From: Gautieria morchelliformis
Taxonomy: Eukaryota > Basidiomycota > Agaricomycetes > Gomphales > Gomphaceae
Assembly: GCA_015179125.1 (NCBI GenBank)
Contig: WHVA01000212.1
Coordinates: 1 to 64,000, forward strand
DNA: 64,000 nucleotides
Direction: 5' to 3'
The notes under the pieces are model-generated. The model had not been told where the DNA came from. It saw nothing but the letters and a program-made list of their open reading frames with translations, and did no database searches. Positions 1 through 11,048 of the stretch are shown here, piece after piece. Position 1 is the first letter of the stretch, and every line of letters begins with the position of its first letter. A program made the position numbers and the translations under genes.

Positions 1-2
1 CC

Positions 3-1346
3 TCATCGTTTCCGCCTCTTCGTTTCCACTTCCACACCCTCTTCCGCATTCACTATCTCCACACTGACCAACTCGGTCCCCACCCTCGTATCCGCCACCT
101 GACTCGGACCCGCTTCCGCCCCATTCTCCTCCTGCATCCGCAAGTCCATTCTTTCCCGGACCATGTCATTCCGCCACCGGTACTCCCGCTTGAACTGCTC
201 CAAGACCGCCGACATAACGGTCATCTGGTTCTGGAAGGACAACAACTGTTGTTGTTGAACTTCCGCCATCTCCTCAAGGGTGTTCCGGATCCCGCGCTGG
301 GATCTCCGGATACCCCTCAACGACCTCGTGATGTTGAACAAACGGTGACACCATGGAGAAGCGGTTGAGCACCGCAGTCTCCGAGGTTCCAGTCACCGGA
401 AATCCCTCCGGCTTCTTTCCGCTCGGTCCCGGTTTCGACTTGGGGGGTTCAGGCCCCTTGTCCCGGTTTCGACTTGGGGGTTTCAGGCCCTCGGTCTCAA
501 CCCTGCGCCGTTTCCGCTCCACCCTCGCGGCACACCCATCCACCACACAACGACGCTTCTTGTCCCGGCACTGTTCGCAGGCCGTCTCCCGCGGATTTTC
601 CGACCACACACACTCCAGGCCCTTGACCTCGCACGTGTCGCTAGGAGCCTTCTCCTCCTCGCCGTCCCTGGTTTTCCTTTTCCGGGTCGCGGGATTCTCC
701 GGCCCCAGCTCTCGCAATTCCGGTATCCGGGCCATCTTCTCCTTCCGAGCCTGCTGGAACTCGTCCGCCCTCCGTTTCCACTCCGCAACGATGTTTGGCA
801 TGGGAGCACCTTCTTTCTGCTTCCCATTGCCCTCTGGAGTCGGTGTGCTTTCCGCACTGCTTTCCGCACTGCTTTCCGCACTGCTTTCCGCACTGCTTTC
901 CGCACTGCTTTCCGCACTGCTTTCCGCACTGCTTTCCGCTTCTGACTCCCCCTCGGATTCTACGACTCTCTGGCAGTTTTTCTGTGAGCTCCGGAACACC
1001 CCACACAACATTTCCGACTCACCCGGGATTTTCCTGCCTTCTCCGCCGTGGCCTTGTCTTCCGCAGCTTTTTTGGCCGCATCCCGTTTCCGCTGTTCTTC
1101 GCGGACACGCGACTCCTCCTCATGACGTTTACGGTCACGATCCTCCTTCTCCTTCCGCTCCTGTTCCCGACGCTCCAGTTCCTTGCGCTCTTTCTCCTTG
1201 CGCTCCTCCTCCAGTCGCTCCTTCTCTTTCCGCGCAGCTTCCTCGGCCGCCTGTTTTTCAGCCTGCTTCTTCTGCGCAAGAAGGTCGTCGAAATACTTCT
1301 CCATTTCAGCGCTGGACATTTTACTGAGGTCGGTTTGGGAGCTCAT
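3..1346 (-). CDS. antisense accessory gene of gypsy A: cysteine-cluster/coiled-coil protein
   Basis: Unnamed gene, antisense to its host element. The model has exons 1346-1023, 981-352 and 296-3, all joined in phase 0, giving about 415 codons. Intron 1 (982-1022, 41 nt) has GTGAGT...CAG; intron 2 (297-351, 55 nt) has GTGTCA...CAG and is less certain. Order in the protein: a charged Glu/Lys/Arg coiled coil (residues about 25-100), a tandem Ser-Ser-Ala-Glu stretch, a cysteine cluster C-x6-C-x10-C-x2-C-x6-C, a basic Pro-rich linker, and a C-terminal coiled coil ending in a basic tail. The cysteine spacing matches five of the six positions of a fungal Zn2Cys6 cluster; the first position is Ser. 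The gene starts 120 bp from the LTR and reads away from it. Nuclear or nucleic-acid-binding function is inferred, not shown. Confidence 0.6.
848..940. repeat. 12-bp tandem repeat inside the gypsy A antisense gene
   Basis: Seven direct units of ctttccgcactg plus a partial one. On the minus strand they encode a repeated Ser-Ser-Ala-Glu tetrapeptide. The unit length is a multiple of three, so expansion or contraction keeps the reading frame. Confidence 0.9.
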
Positions 1347-1453
1347 AACGGATAAGGATGAAGACGCGTTTGTTTCCCGCCTATCTTTCGAACTCCGACA
1401 CGTTTGTTCACAGGTCACGTGATCCGACTTGTGGTCTCGCGGGGCTCAACCTT

Positions 1454-1466
1454 AGAAGGGAGATAC
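1454..1466 (+). promoter_or_regulatory. polypurine tract of gypsy A
   Basis: The purine run agaagggagatac directly abuts the LTR start tgttacg. This is the expected primer site for plus-strand DNA synthesis and fixes the element's sense direction. The related elements B and G2 have similar tracts ending in gatac or gtac. Confidence 0.7.
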
Positions 1467-2156
1467 TGTTACGACCGTTCATTTCCGACTTCTGACCCTC
1501 AGTTCCGCAATACCTTCCGCCCCTACGATATTTCCGCAACACGTTCCGCCCCTCTGATATTTCCGACATTCCGCCCCTTGTACATTTCCCTTGTTCTTTC
1601 GACTCTATTACTCAGACCCACCGGACCCACCTTATCGTTCATCAAGACCATATGTCCGACCCTCCTTGTGTTTCGTTGTCAGATATGTTTTCCCAACCCC
1701 TTGTTCTTTGCCATTGTTCTACCTTACCCTGAACCCCCCTTGTAGTCCCATTGTTCCCAATAGTTAGTTCCCATGCATTGTCTACTCGACTTCCGCTTCC
1801 TCCGGAATTTGCTTAGTACCATATCATTACCTGTTGTCTCAGCTCTTTGTATAAAAGCCTGTCATGTATGTCTCTTATTCTGCAATCAGATAATCGCCTT
1901 CGATACTTGATTTCCTTCGCTCCATCTCCTGTTCTTAGCACAGCGAGTCTAGCAAGATCTCAGTCTCTCCGCCTTCCGTCTTCCACCTTCCGCCTCAGTT
2001 CTGACTCAAGTTCCGACCAAACCTTTGGTTCAGTACTTTCCGACTTCCGACTCAGTTCCGAAATACTTAGGACGATAGTTCATTGGGGGCGCAACCTACA
2101 AGTTGAAGCCGCTGTCCTTTCCAGTTCCGACTTAGCGGAAATCTCGATACGTAACA
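1467..2156 (+). repeat. 3' LTR of gypsy A (690 bp)
   Basis: Begins tgttacgacc and ends gatacgtaaca. It matches, in reverse orientation, the 694-bp solo LTR at 49162-49855. A TATA-like sequence (tataaaa) lies near 1851, about two thirds of the way through. The first base after the LTR resumes LINE coding sequence. Confidence 0.85.
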
Positions 2157-2481
2157 CCCGGGCCCAAACCAGTCTGATCACGCAACTACGGACGGGCCAC
2201 ACCCCCCTCAACAGCCATCTCCACAGAATCAAGAGGGCCACGTCACCCCTATGCCCGGCGTGCTCATCAGCTGACGAAACAGTGCACCACTTCTTGTTTG
2301 ACTGCTGCACCTACGAGCATGCCAGACACAAACTTCGTTGAAAGATGGGATGCAGGTCCAAGTCGGCGAAGATGCTTCTAGGGAGCACCAAGAGGATGAC
2401 AGCGCTCTTATTCTACGTGGCAGAGACAAAGCGATTAGAGGGCACTTTCGGTGATGTCACCCCCCGTTTACCTGCCAGATG
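2157..2481 (+). pseudogene. LINE ORF2 C-terminal tail fragment
   Basis: Translates as the RNase H-distal tail of a LINE reverse-transcriptase polyprotein: a QLRTGH motif, a zinc-finger-like C-P-A-C...H-H-F...C segment, then the terminal helix region. One stop (2341-2343) interrupts it and the same frame resumes afterwards. The matching region of another LINE copy is at 41690-41844 joined to 43099-43320. The upstream part lies beyond gypsy A, outside the window. Confidence 0.8.
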
Positions 2482-3185
2482 ACGAGATCACATCCACACA
2501 GACAGGACCAGCGATTATTGTTATGAATAGGAAAATCAATCTATGCATTCATATTCATCACTAACAAACCCCTAACGACCTTCTGACTCCATATCTACAT
2601 CCATATGCAATGCCGGCGCACTCTAGGGCATGTACGCGCGTTGTCACTCGCGCGTGCCTCTAACCGGCGGCTTTGACCCTGAGCCCGGTTCCAGGGCCGA
2701 CCGAGGACTAGATCTGAGATGGAGCACGGGAAGCGCTCCATCGTTCCTGACGCATATATTAGGCTACATATGATCAGGTACAGCCTTGGCACCGGTGCAT
2801 GCATTGCGCACCGGCGGCACTCGCTGCTCCATAAACCCCTATTATATCTAGTTTAGTACGGGCTCGCTCCAAACACATAAATAGCTAGCAATGTATGATA
2901 GAAACACTAGGCAGTAAATCTCCAGTATTGTGTTCTTATTCGAGCCCATGAGGCTTATGACTGGACGTTGATGTCAGTCGGTGTTTAGTGTCGCTGTCAC
3001 TGCACATGGTGTTCGTGCATACAGCCGTAACTGTTTTCCCATCTCATATTCCCTTTCTGCTTTTCTACGAACCTCACGAACTCCTCATACGTACGCAACG
3101 TTCTCCCATCTCTATCCTACCCACATCTCTCTACGACCTTACGACTCCCCCACACGTACGCAACCTATCCTGCAGACCTTTTAAC
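2482..3185. other. no gene recognised
   Basis: Probably starts with LINE 3' untranslated sequence (to about 2540), then mixed-composition sequence with no recognisable protein. The end is pyrimidine-rich, with imperfect repeats of acgtacgcaac. Confidence 0.4.
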
Positions 3186-3719
3186 AATTATGATTATGAC
3201 TATGACTATGACCGGAAAGGACAGCGACACAGCACTATGCTTGCCGATACCTCTACCCATCAATCCACCTAGCTCGAGCAATGACATGATAAGACTCGAC
3301 ACAGCAGGGAATGCGGGATCGGGTTCAGGACCAGACGGCCGGGCGACACGGCGCAACAACACACTCCGGACCCTTTTCTTTTATTCTCTTATGGCTGCGG
3401 CCCTCCCACATGTCGTGCAGGCCCGCTCCGGTGGCCGAGCACTTAGCATGACAGACCAACCACATGGGATGTAACAACCAAGCGGAGAGCGGGAGTACCT
3501 TATCTCACAACAGAGGGGGGCGGTAAACGACCCCAAGGGGGCCGGGCCGGCGGGGGAGAGGGTCCGTCGCCGGTGCCACCGCCCACTCGAGAACGCAGTG
3601 GGCGGGAGCCTCATGGAGCGAGGAGGAAGGCCCGCCCTTTCTAGGTACAATGCGTGCAGCGACCATCATAGGTACACCTGCGGTCGAATAAAATGACTTA
3701 AAAAAAAAAAAAAAAAAAA
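3186..3719 (+). mobile_element. short LINE derivative ending in poly(A)
   Basis: Begins at an (atgact)-like microsatellite. It carries an ORF (3190-3474) whose middle resembles the leader of LINE ORF2 proteins of agaricomycetes (a hydrophobic LMAAALPHVV segment). It then passes straight into a LINE 3' end with an aataaa signal and about 20 A. The 3' part (about 3480-3719) is homologous to 44595-44886, which also ends in poly(A). The endonuclease and RT regions are absent, so this is either an internally deleted LINE or a non-autonomous derivative. Its poly(A) abuts the broken exon 4 of the membrane-protein gene. Confidence 0.55.
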
Positions 3720-3720
3720 G

Positions 3721-4990
3721 AGCCGATGGAGCACTCTGGGTGATATACCTGGCATTCCGTAGCAGCGACGTAGGTATGCGCAGACAGCTTGACTCCAGTA
3801 CTACTCTTCAGAGATGCAGGTCCAATGTATGCGACACTCTTTGACCGGGCAGGATCTTCTGCTCCATGTTCATACACCCGAAATGATGCAGACTGGTTGA
3901 GACCCCCCAAGCTAGCTTCTTGCGTGCGGTTGATAACATCGCATCTGTTGATTACCGCGTCCAGGCAATCGGCACGAATGGAGGCATTTGCGGGATATGT
4001 AGTTGTTGATCCGTTGACAAAGAGGATTGTGGAAACGATCTGGTCGTGTAGTGCGACGTCGACAATTTTGATTGCCCATGAAAAGGTGAGAATGATGGTG
4101 GCTCCGAGGACGGCCACCATTAGCAGAGGAGTGATTCTTGTCCGAGTGCGGAGAGAAGTGCGAGGTTGGAAGGGGACCTGTGGATCCTGCACAGACCTCC
4201 AAAGACAATAGGATAGAAAACGAACGATGGAGATAGGTGAAACAAGCGAGACCAGCTCGAGGGTGAGGTGATACTGGAATGGAGTTGGAAGGTTGGCGGG
4301 ACGCGAGTGTGAAGCCTTCAGCCACAGGTGCCCTAGTTGATATGCGAATAGGCACATGACGAGGGGGGAGATGACGCCGCTATAAAAAGCGTGGGTTATT
4401 GAAGTGACGTCAGACGTTAGCAGGACTTACACGAGGGAGCTTGCGATTGTCGAGACCAAGAGCGGAGTAAAGTGTGTAGTCACAACCGAACTGTTACCGC
4501 CGATACTGGCACCTTCGTCTATGGGTCTCGCATATGTCCCGTCCGGAAGAAATATACCGTCTGGTGCTCCAAATCCGATCGAAATGTAAAACAGTGCACC
4601 CATCACGGCTGGCAGAAGGGCGCACAAGGTAAGAAGCACTACGGGTGCTGTAATAGTCTTCCTCTTGGGAAAAGAGAAGGGTGTTTTTGCCTACATTCAT
4701 GGAATCGATCAGGCGCGGTACTCAACAGGAGGACTCAATGACTGGACTACCTTGAGTTCTGTGGTCAAAGTAGGGAGCTCCTCTACCCCCCTTTGATCTG
4801 ACGACTCGTCTGAGAGGTAGGGCGTAGGGACATACTCCTTGGAGTCAACCGTCTGCTAATTGGTGCAGCCATTCAGCCAACAAAACCACCAGAATGTGAT
4901 GAAAGGACTGGAAGAACGCACGGGAAAGTGATAGGAAATTTCATTGAAACTACTGCCATACTCTCTCAACGGGACTGTTTCGCTGTCCAT
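3721..4990 (-). pseudogene. truncated copy of the membrane-protein gene (5' half)
   Basis: Paralogue of the intact gene at 28815-31301. Exons 4990-4922, 4855-4751, 4690-4431 and 4379-3721 correspond one to one, with the same phases and nearly the same intron lengths (66, 60, 51 nt). Exon 4 is cut in the extracellular domain at the poly(A) of the neighbouring LINE; everything downstream, including the last transmembrane segment, is missing. The retained reading frame is open and would run into the poly(A), adding a phenylalanine run. It was probably functional until the truncation. Substitutions against the intact copy are scattered and mostly conservative. Confidence 0.8.
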
Positions 4991-5448
4991 GTCTGTTCAA
5001 CAGATGGGGTGCTGTTTTATCGGTTATTTCCTAGACCCTGCCCAGACACCGTAGTGACAGCAACATGAATTTGTCGGAGGCGTTAGTGTCCGAGGCAAAA
5101 GAGACACAAAGAGTCAGGATTCTTTTAGCTCTTACTGAATCATTTAGATTAACGGAAATGAGATAGCACAGTGAGATGAGGTGAGGGAATCAGATATAGT
5201 AGTGATTGTTGGCCACGTTGATGGGTGAAGCAATTTGTTCACCTGCCACGGGTATGTTCAGCAGTGAGAAGTGACGGCAGCATTATAACACTGATCTTGA
5301 TGCCGGACTCACACGTGCGGTTAGTTTTGGTCGCAGATCCCCGGTTGTGTACCACTCATAAGTTGTTTACTACAGAACGATTTCCTAGGCCCCGCGCACG
5401 GTGGAAACAACTTAGCTTCAATAGAAGCCAATATCACATGGTGCCAAA
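3721..5448. repeat. segmental duplication, copy 1
   Basis: The gene half and about 450 bp of upstream sequence match 30035-31400 plus 32037-32285 in the same orientation. The match resumes for about 20 bp after the copia element (10305 onward). Copy 2 lacks the copia element; copy 1 lacks the MITE at 31401-32036. Each copy therefore gives the empty site for the other's insertion. Confidence 0.85.
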
Positions 5449-5752
5449 TGTAGCGGTTATGCGCAGTAGCTAGATATAGAAGCTCAGCGAACGAGGTAGT
5501 TCACTGAGTATGTATTAGTACTGTACCTAGATATAGAAGCTATCAACATAGTGAGTACTTCTATATCTAGACGTCGATAGAAAAGAGTACGCACCTCAGC
5601 GAACGAGGTAGTTCACTGAGGTGCCGCTAACTACGATGTTGCACTATATACGGCCTCGGGCATATGCCTGAGGCTGCTGACATGAAACAATACTCTGCCC
5701 GACCTCCCCTCTACCCTGCCTGCATTCTAGCTTATCCCCGATAACCCCAACA
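5449..5752 (-). repeat. copia 3' LTR (left)
   Basis: 304 bp. It contains three strong inverted repeats: 5527-5570 (ctagatatagaag arms), 5592-5623 (cacctcag arms) and 5653-5674 (gcctc arms around gcatatgc). A polypurine tract lies just inside at 5753-5764 (cttaagggggag on the minus strand). Confidence 0.95.
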
Positions 5753-5759
5753 CTCCCCC

Positions 5760-8700
5760 TTAAGCGGAATGCATCCCTACCAGCGCGTTCAGGTGTTCCA
5801 CCTTGTGCCGGGGTAGGGGTTTAGTGAACATGTCCGCCGCCATGTCATCCGTAGGGATGTAGTCGACGTGGATGAGCCTCCTGGGGACGGCGTCTGATAT
5901 GAAGTGGTAGCGAATGTCGATATGTTTGGTACGGGGATGGTACGCGTCATTCTTCGTGATAGAGATGGCAGAAATATTGTCTAAGTGAATGGTGACGGGC
6001 TCCTTGAGTGGTCGCACTATTTCCGCAATAAATGTCCGAATCCAAAGAGCCTCCTTTGCAGCGTGCGTCGCCACGATGTACTCAGCCTCCGTCGTCGAGA
6101 GTGCAACGATAGGCTGCTTCTTCGAGCTCCAGGAGCCCGCTCCTCCATCGATCGTGAACACATAACCAGAAATAGAATGCCTGTGTTCTTGTGAGGCCCA
6201 ATCCGCGTCTGAGAATGCCTCTAGGCCCTGTCTCGTCCCTCCAATGACGGGACACGTGTCTTTCGTTCCCTTCAGGTAACGAAAGACTCTTTTCACCACT
6301 TCCCAATGTGCCCTCCCCAGATTCTGCATGAATTGCGCGAGGAAGGAGACGGCGAATGATATGTCTGGGCACGTGCCTAGCGCCGTGTACATCAGGGAGC
6401 CGATGGCCTCCCTGTAGGGGACATTATGCATATCGTCGCTTTGTCGAGGTGTGGACGGGGATTGCGACAAGGACAGTTTATGGTGGGGATCGAGTGGCAT
6501 GGTCAAGGGATTGGCGTCCTGTAGGCTGAACCGCTCGAGGATCCTCTCGATGTAAGCTCGCTGTGAGAGAGAGAGAGTTCACAGCTCACGGTCCCATTTG
6601 ACTTCAATCCCTAGTAACCAATGTAGATCCCCCATATCCTTGATTTTGAGGATGGTGTGCAACTCGTCCTTGAATCTTCGGATCGCGGCCTTCGAGTTAC
6701 CGGCCATAGTGAGGTCGTTGACATCAACTGCGACGATGAGCGCGTCCTGGTCGGCGTATCGGTAGAACACAGCGTGCTCCATCTCGCACTGTGTGAAACT
6801 GAACCTGTACATGATTCCACACAACATGTCATACCACTCCCTCCCCGACTGCTTTAACCCGTAGATTGCATGGTTAAGGCGGCAGCCATGGTTTTCCCTG
6901 CCAGCGACTTCATAACCCTTGGGTTGACACATGTAAACTGTCTTGGTGATTGGCGCGTTGAGGTATGCGCTGTTGATATCGATTTGCTCCAGCTCCCAGT
7001 CGTTCCTGACTGCTATGGCAGCTATAATACGGATGGCGGAGAGTTTGGCGGTGGGTGAAAAAGTCTCGTTGTAATCAATCCCTTCGGTTTGTGAGAACCC
7101 TTGCGCGACAAGTCTGGTCTTGTGTGCCACGACCTGACCGCTCGCGTCGCGCTTGTAGTGGAAAACAAGCCTACTTCCCATGATGCTCGCACCATCTGGC
7201 GGTTCCACCAGGTCCCAAGTGCCTAGATCCACATGCTGGCGCAGCTCGCGCTTGATCGAGGCGTCCCACAGTGGCCGGTCGTCGCAGGAACGTGCGTCAG
7301 CCATGCTGACTGGGTCATCCCCCGCATTGCGTGCCGCTGCTGCCATCGAGTACTCGAGGGGACGGCACGTCTCCCCCTCGGGCTCAGCGGCGATGCGACT
7401 GACCAGTTCTTCCAGGGCAGCCAATGCCGTGCCGTCCGTGGGTAGCGGCAATCCTCGCGGGTAGGCAGGCGCGTTTGCACGGCCTGTACTGCTGCCTGCG
7501 CCGTCCACGATCCCTGGCATGTACGCAGAGGGTTTTTGTGTGTGCTGGCCCCTACTCTGTGGCAGGTCTGGCGGTGCGTCCGCCCTCTCTAACCCTTCGA
7601 GTGGGTCGATCCACGCGGTCATTTCTGGCAGTGCTGGCGGTAGCGGCAGTGGTCTTTGGGCCTGATGGATGCTGCTGGCGCCCTGGCTGCCCTGAGGGTC
7701 AGACTCCCCCTCAGCCAGTGCATCAGCAGGAGTCACAAGGACAGGGTCGTCGAACGTGACATTACGTTCAGCCGTGACGCGGCGTTTTCCGGGCCAGTAA
7801 ACCCTGTGCCCTTTACTCTCGTCGCTGTACCCCATCCACCTGCCCTCTTCAGACTTCGCATCCAGCTTGCTGGAGTGTTCCTTCAGCACAAAGACTATTG
7901 TGCCCCACTCAGGTAGGTCCGTGAGATCGGGCTTTGCGCCGTGTACCAGCTCATACGGTGTTTTGCCATCGAGCGCGCGCGTCGAGGTACGATTTTTCAA
8001 CCAGACCGCATGCTGCACTGACTCGGTCCATAGGAACTTGGGCAAGTCCGCTGTCAGGAGCATGGCTCGCGCGTGCTCTAACAGCGTTCTGTTCAGTCGT
8101 TCCGACACCCTGTTCTCCTCTGGCATGTCATGTACGGTAAGACTCGGTACCGTCCCTCTTGACTTAAGGTGCGTCGTGAATTCCTGTGAAAGATACTCAC
8201 CGCCGCGATCCATTTGCAGGCGTTTTATTTTCACGCCGTGCTGGGTCTCGACCCACGCCTCATATTGCCTATAGCAGCCGAACACTTTGGCCTTCCTTGC
8301 CATGGGGATGAGGTAAGTCCACCTATTGTGGTCATCAGTAAAACTGACAAAATACTCCTTGCCATCGTAGCTCTGGGGCTTCACCGGCCCCCAGACGTCC
8401 GAGTGGACTTTTTCACCGAAGGTGGAGGCCCACGGTCCATCCTGCGCCTGCGGGACCGGCTTGCGTGTAGGCTTAGCTTGCGCGCATGCCTTACAAAAGC
8501 TCGGCTGACTGGAAGCATCCAAGTCTAGCCCTGTTATTGTACCATCCCGGACGAGTTTCCGGGCGATCAGCGGGGATATGTGGCCCATGCGCCAGTGCAG
8601 CTCGTCGATGGTGAGCATTTTTCTTACTACATTTGCCGGCGCAGCCACGGACTTATGCTCTACCTTGTAGAGCCCGTTCGAGAGTGGGACCTGCCCCAGC

Positions 8701-9996
8701 AGCGCCCCTCTCAAATCTCGGATCAGGCATTGTCGGTCCTTCAGGAGGACCGAGTAACCGGCTGTGTCGCAGCGCGTGAGGTATATCAATGTGAATGCCA
8801 GATCCGGGCAATACAGCACGTCACGCAAGGTAACGTGCGTCGTTGTTTTCCCGTTGGGGATGCCTATCCTCATGTTCCTTATCCCAGTAGCCTGGAATAT
8901 TGTCTTGTCCACGGCGTTGATCGCACGCAGGGCGATCTCTTTGAAGGTAATGAACCGGTGCCAGTCTGGTGACATGTGTCCTGACGCTCCTGAGTCGTAG
9001 ACGTCGACCTCGTGGCCTGTTAATGGACTTGTTCCTAGTGCGAGTGTGGTCCCGGCGCATCATTGTGAAGGTGAATTCCTCGCCTCCCGTTGCTGTGTTC
9101 GCCGAGTCAGTGCCCTTCTTGTCAGTGTCACCCTCCTTTTTGTCCTTCTTCTTGGCCTTAGAACGGCACTCTGCCTTCTTATGCCCCTTTTTTCCGCAGT
9201 TCCAACATTCAACGTCAGTCCTAGCGCTGCTGGAGGTACTGCTGCGTGGCTGTGGTTTTCCGTGGCCCTTCGCTGCTGCAAGTGCGTTCTCACCTGCCTT
9301 GAGTTGACGTTCTTCGATGGTAAGTCATTCGAACTCATCAATCAGCATTTCTACCACCTGATTGGGTTCCAATTTGGCCTTCGCGTGTGTTGCAGACATT
9401 GTGATGGCGTTTATCAGTGGGCGATAGGACTTCAGGAGCGAACCGAGGATGATGGTTACTAGATCGTCGTCGGTGAGTGCCGCGTTCATGCTCGCAAGTT
9501 GTTCGTGCATTTTCATGAGCGACTCTAGGTGAGTGCGGACATTCGAGTCATCCTCACCACATTTCATTTCGTACATGCGTTGACACATGTCGACTTTGAC
9601 GGTGAGGGCCTTCACCTTGTGCTTCGTGCACACGGCGTCCCAGACCTCCTTCACGGTGTCCAGGTTCCATACCTCTATGAGGACGCTGTCGGGCACAGTA
9701 GTGAAAATCTGTACCTTGATAGTCGCCTCGCGCTGGTGATAGTCGTCCCAGCATTTTTCCAGTTCTTCTAACTCCTCCTCCTCCTTCTCCGTCAAGGTGT
9801 GGCTGATCGGGTAAGTAGGGAGCGTTGGGGGGATCCTAGCAGTCCCCTCTAGGTGCCGTCTGGCACCCCGAGTCGTCGCTAGCATAGCTAGCGTCTGACT
9901 CTTCCAAGTTACCCAGTTTGTGCCATCCCGAGCCAGCTTTGGGATGGCGAACGACTTCGAGGTGGAGGATGGCATGGTGGGCTCTGTGGGGCCCAT
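5760..9996 (-). pseudogene. copia gag-pol polyprotein, inactivated
   Basis: A single reading frame of about 1410 codons, broken three times. From the N-terminus: gag (9996-9328); TGA at 9325-9327; zinc knuckle C-x2-C-x4-H-x4-C (around 9180); protease DSGASGHM (around 8990), reached only after a one-base frameshift near 9020; integrase with an HHCC finger and D, D, E residues; RT; TGA at 6579-6581; RNase H with an ADIF-like ADMFTKPLP tail ending at 5760. Both TGAs stand where the family has arginine. The RT active site reads DVND instead of the expected Y/D-V-D-D, so one catalytic aspartate is asparagine. The copy cannot make an active enzyme. The gag start lies directly inside the right LTR, overlapping the presumed primer-binding site. 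Confidence 0.9.
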
Positions 9997-10000
9997 AACC

Positions 10001-10304
10001 TGTAGCGGTTATGCGCAGTAGCTAGATATAGAAGCTCAGCGAACGAGGTAGTTCACTGAGTATGTATTAGTACTGTACCTAGATATAGAAGCTATCAACA
10101 TAGTGAGTACTTCTATATCTAGACGTTGATAGAAAAGAGTATGCACCTCAGCAAACGAGGTAGTTCACTGAGGTGCCGCTAACTACGATGTTGCACTATA
10201 TACGGCCTCGGGCATATGCCCGAGGCTGCTGACATGAAACAATACCCTGACTGACCTCCCCTCTACCCTGCCTGCGTTCTAGCTTATCCCCGATAACCCC
10301 AACA
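10001..10304 (-). repeat. copia 5' LTR (right)
   Basis: 304 bp, nearly identical to 5449-5752. Here the central palindrome cctcgggcatatgcccgagg is perfect, whereas the left copy has one mismatch. The presumed primer-binding site is the minus-strand sequence starting at 10000 (ggttatgggcccc), which runs into the gag start codon. Confidence 0.95.
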
Positions 10305-10475
10305 CCAAACTCTAATGCATGGTGCCAAATCTACACGGCCAATGAGATCGTACACGCACATTATGAAGATCTTACCTGAAAGAAGTGTGTTCTTCCGTCA
10401 AACTCAGACACCATATTAGGGATGATCATGTGATATCTCCCAGTCACTCGGGACCCTGACATGGCCCATAGTGCG

Positions 10476-10730
10476 TCAGTGACATTCTACTAACTCGTGG
10501 CGAAGTGCCTTCGTTAGTGGGGCATGCAGTTCGTAGGTACGTATCTGATCTGGATAACTTTCTGGATGACCTTCTCTCGCAGCCAGAAGTATCTGAGACC
10601 CTGGGTGCTTCATCTGCCACTGATGCACCGGGTTTTTGGCGACTGAGAGGGCAGATTGATTATTGATGTAGAGAGGTGAGATGATTTCTCGAGTCCTGAG
10701 CTGAGTTCACCAAAAAGATTCCATAGCCAT
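10476..10730 (-). pseudogene. copia RNase H fragment, second family
   Basis: Minus-strand translation shows NNQSALSVAKNP...MKH followed by a degraded LTKAL tail, the signature end of copia RNase H domains. It is short, carries an in-frame stop near 10715 and has no LTR nearby. It differs from the complete copia next to it, so it is an older relic. 10310-10475 and 10731-11048 show nothing recognisable. Confidence 0.6.
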
Positions 10731-11048
10731 ATGATCTGGGGACAGGGAGGTGTGGCGTTCGCAGGTTTGACGTCAATCATGTTGCCTTGGCTGTCCAGAT
10801 CCAGTGATGAGATTCGGGTGACCTTCGACGCTTCTGGGGGCCAGAGGTCATGGTGGTTGGACTTTTTGGGTGTAGCTGGTGAATGCGATGAAAGAAGTAT
10901 CTACTCGGTGAGCTACAAGGAGATGGATCATGGTGGTAGGTGAGATCTGAGAGAGCTCTTCGAGAACGACATAAAGAGTGATTAAATTACTACCAATAGA
11001 TATTAGCTGAATTGAAAATATTAGGGTCACCATTCAGTTGAGCTAATA

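Larger units (their letters stand above)
1..2156 (+). mobile_element. Ty3/gypsy element A, 3' part only
   Basis: This is the downstream end of an LTR retrotransposon whose gag-pol lies beyond the left edge. Seen here are an antisense gene, a polypurine tract (1454-1466) and a TG...CA 3' LTR (1467-2156). The sense direction is taken as plus because the purine tract precedes the LTR and because the LTR end resembles the sense-oriented LTR of gypsy B. The element sits inside a LINE that resumes at 2157. The base pairs after the LTR (cccgg) should be one copy of the target duplication; the other copy is outside the window. A solo LTR of the same family lies reversed at 49162-49855. Confidence 0.75.
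5449..10304 (-). mobile_element. complete Ty1/copia element, minus orientation
   Basis: Two 304-bp LTRs (5449-5752 and 10001-10304), both tg...ca, are flanked by a perfect 5-bp duplication ccaaa (5444-5448 and 10305-10309). Domain order on the minus strand is gag, protease, integrase, RT, RNase H, which is the copia order. The LTRs differ at roughly eight positions by eye, mostly C/T or G/A. It inserted in the promoter-side flank of the truncated membrane gene; the same flank at 32265-32285 is uninterrupted. Confidence 0.95.

Noticed and set aside
353..1327. Long plus-strand ORF (324 codons) at the left end
   Set aside because: It is the mirror of the antisense cysteine-cluster gene. Its Leu/Ser/Ala runs are the complement of the 12-bp repeat, and it has no domain logic.
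3698..4357. Calling the truncated membrane gene a complete short gene
   Set aside because: Comparison with 28815-31301 shows the missing second half, and the frame runs into a LINE poly(A).
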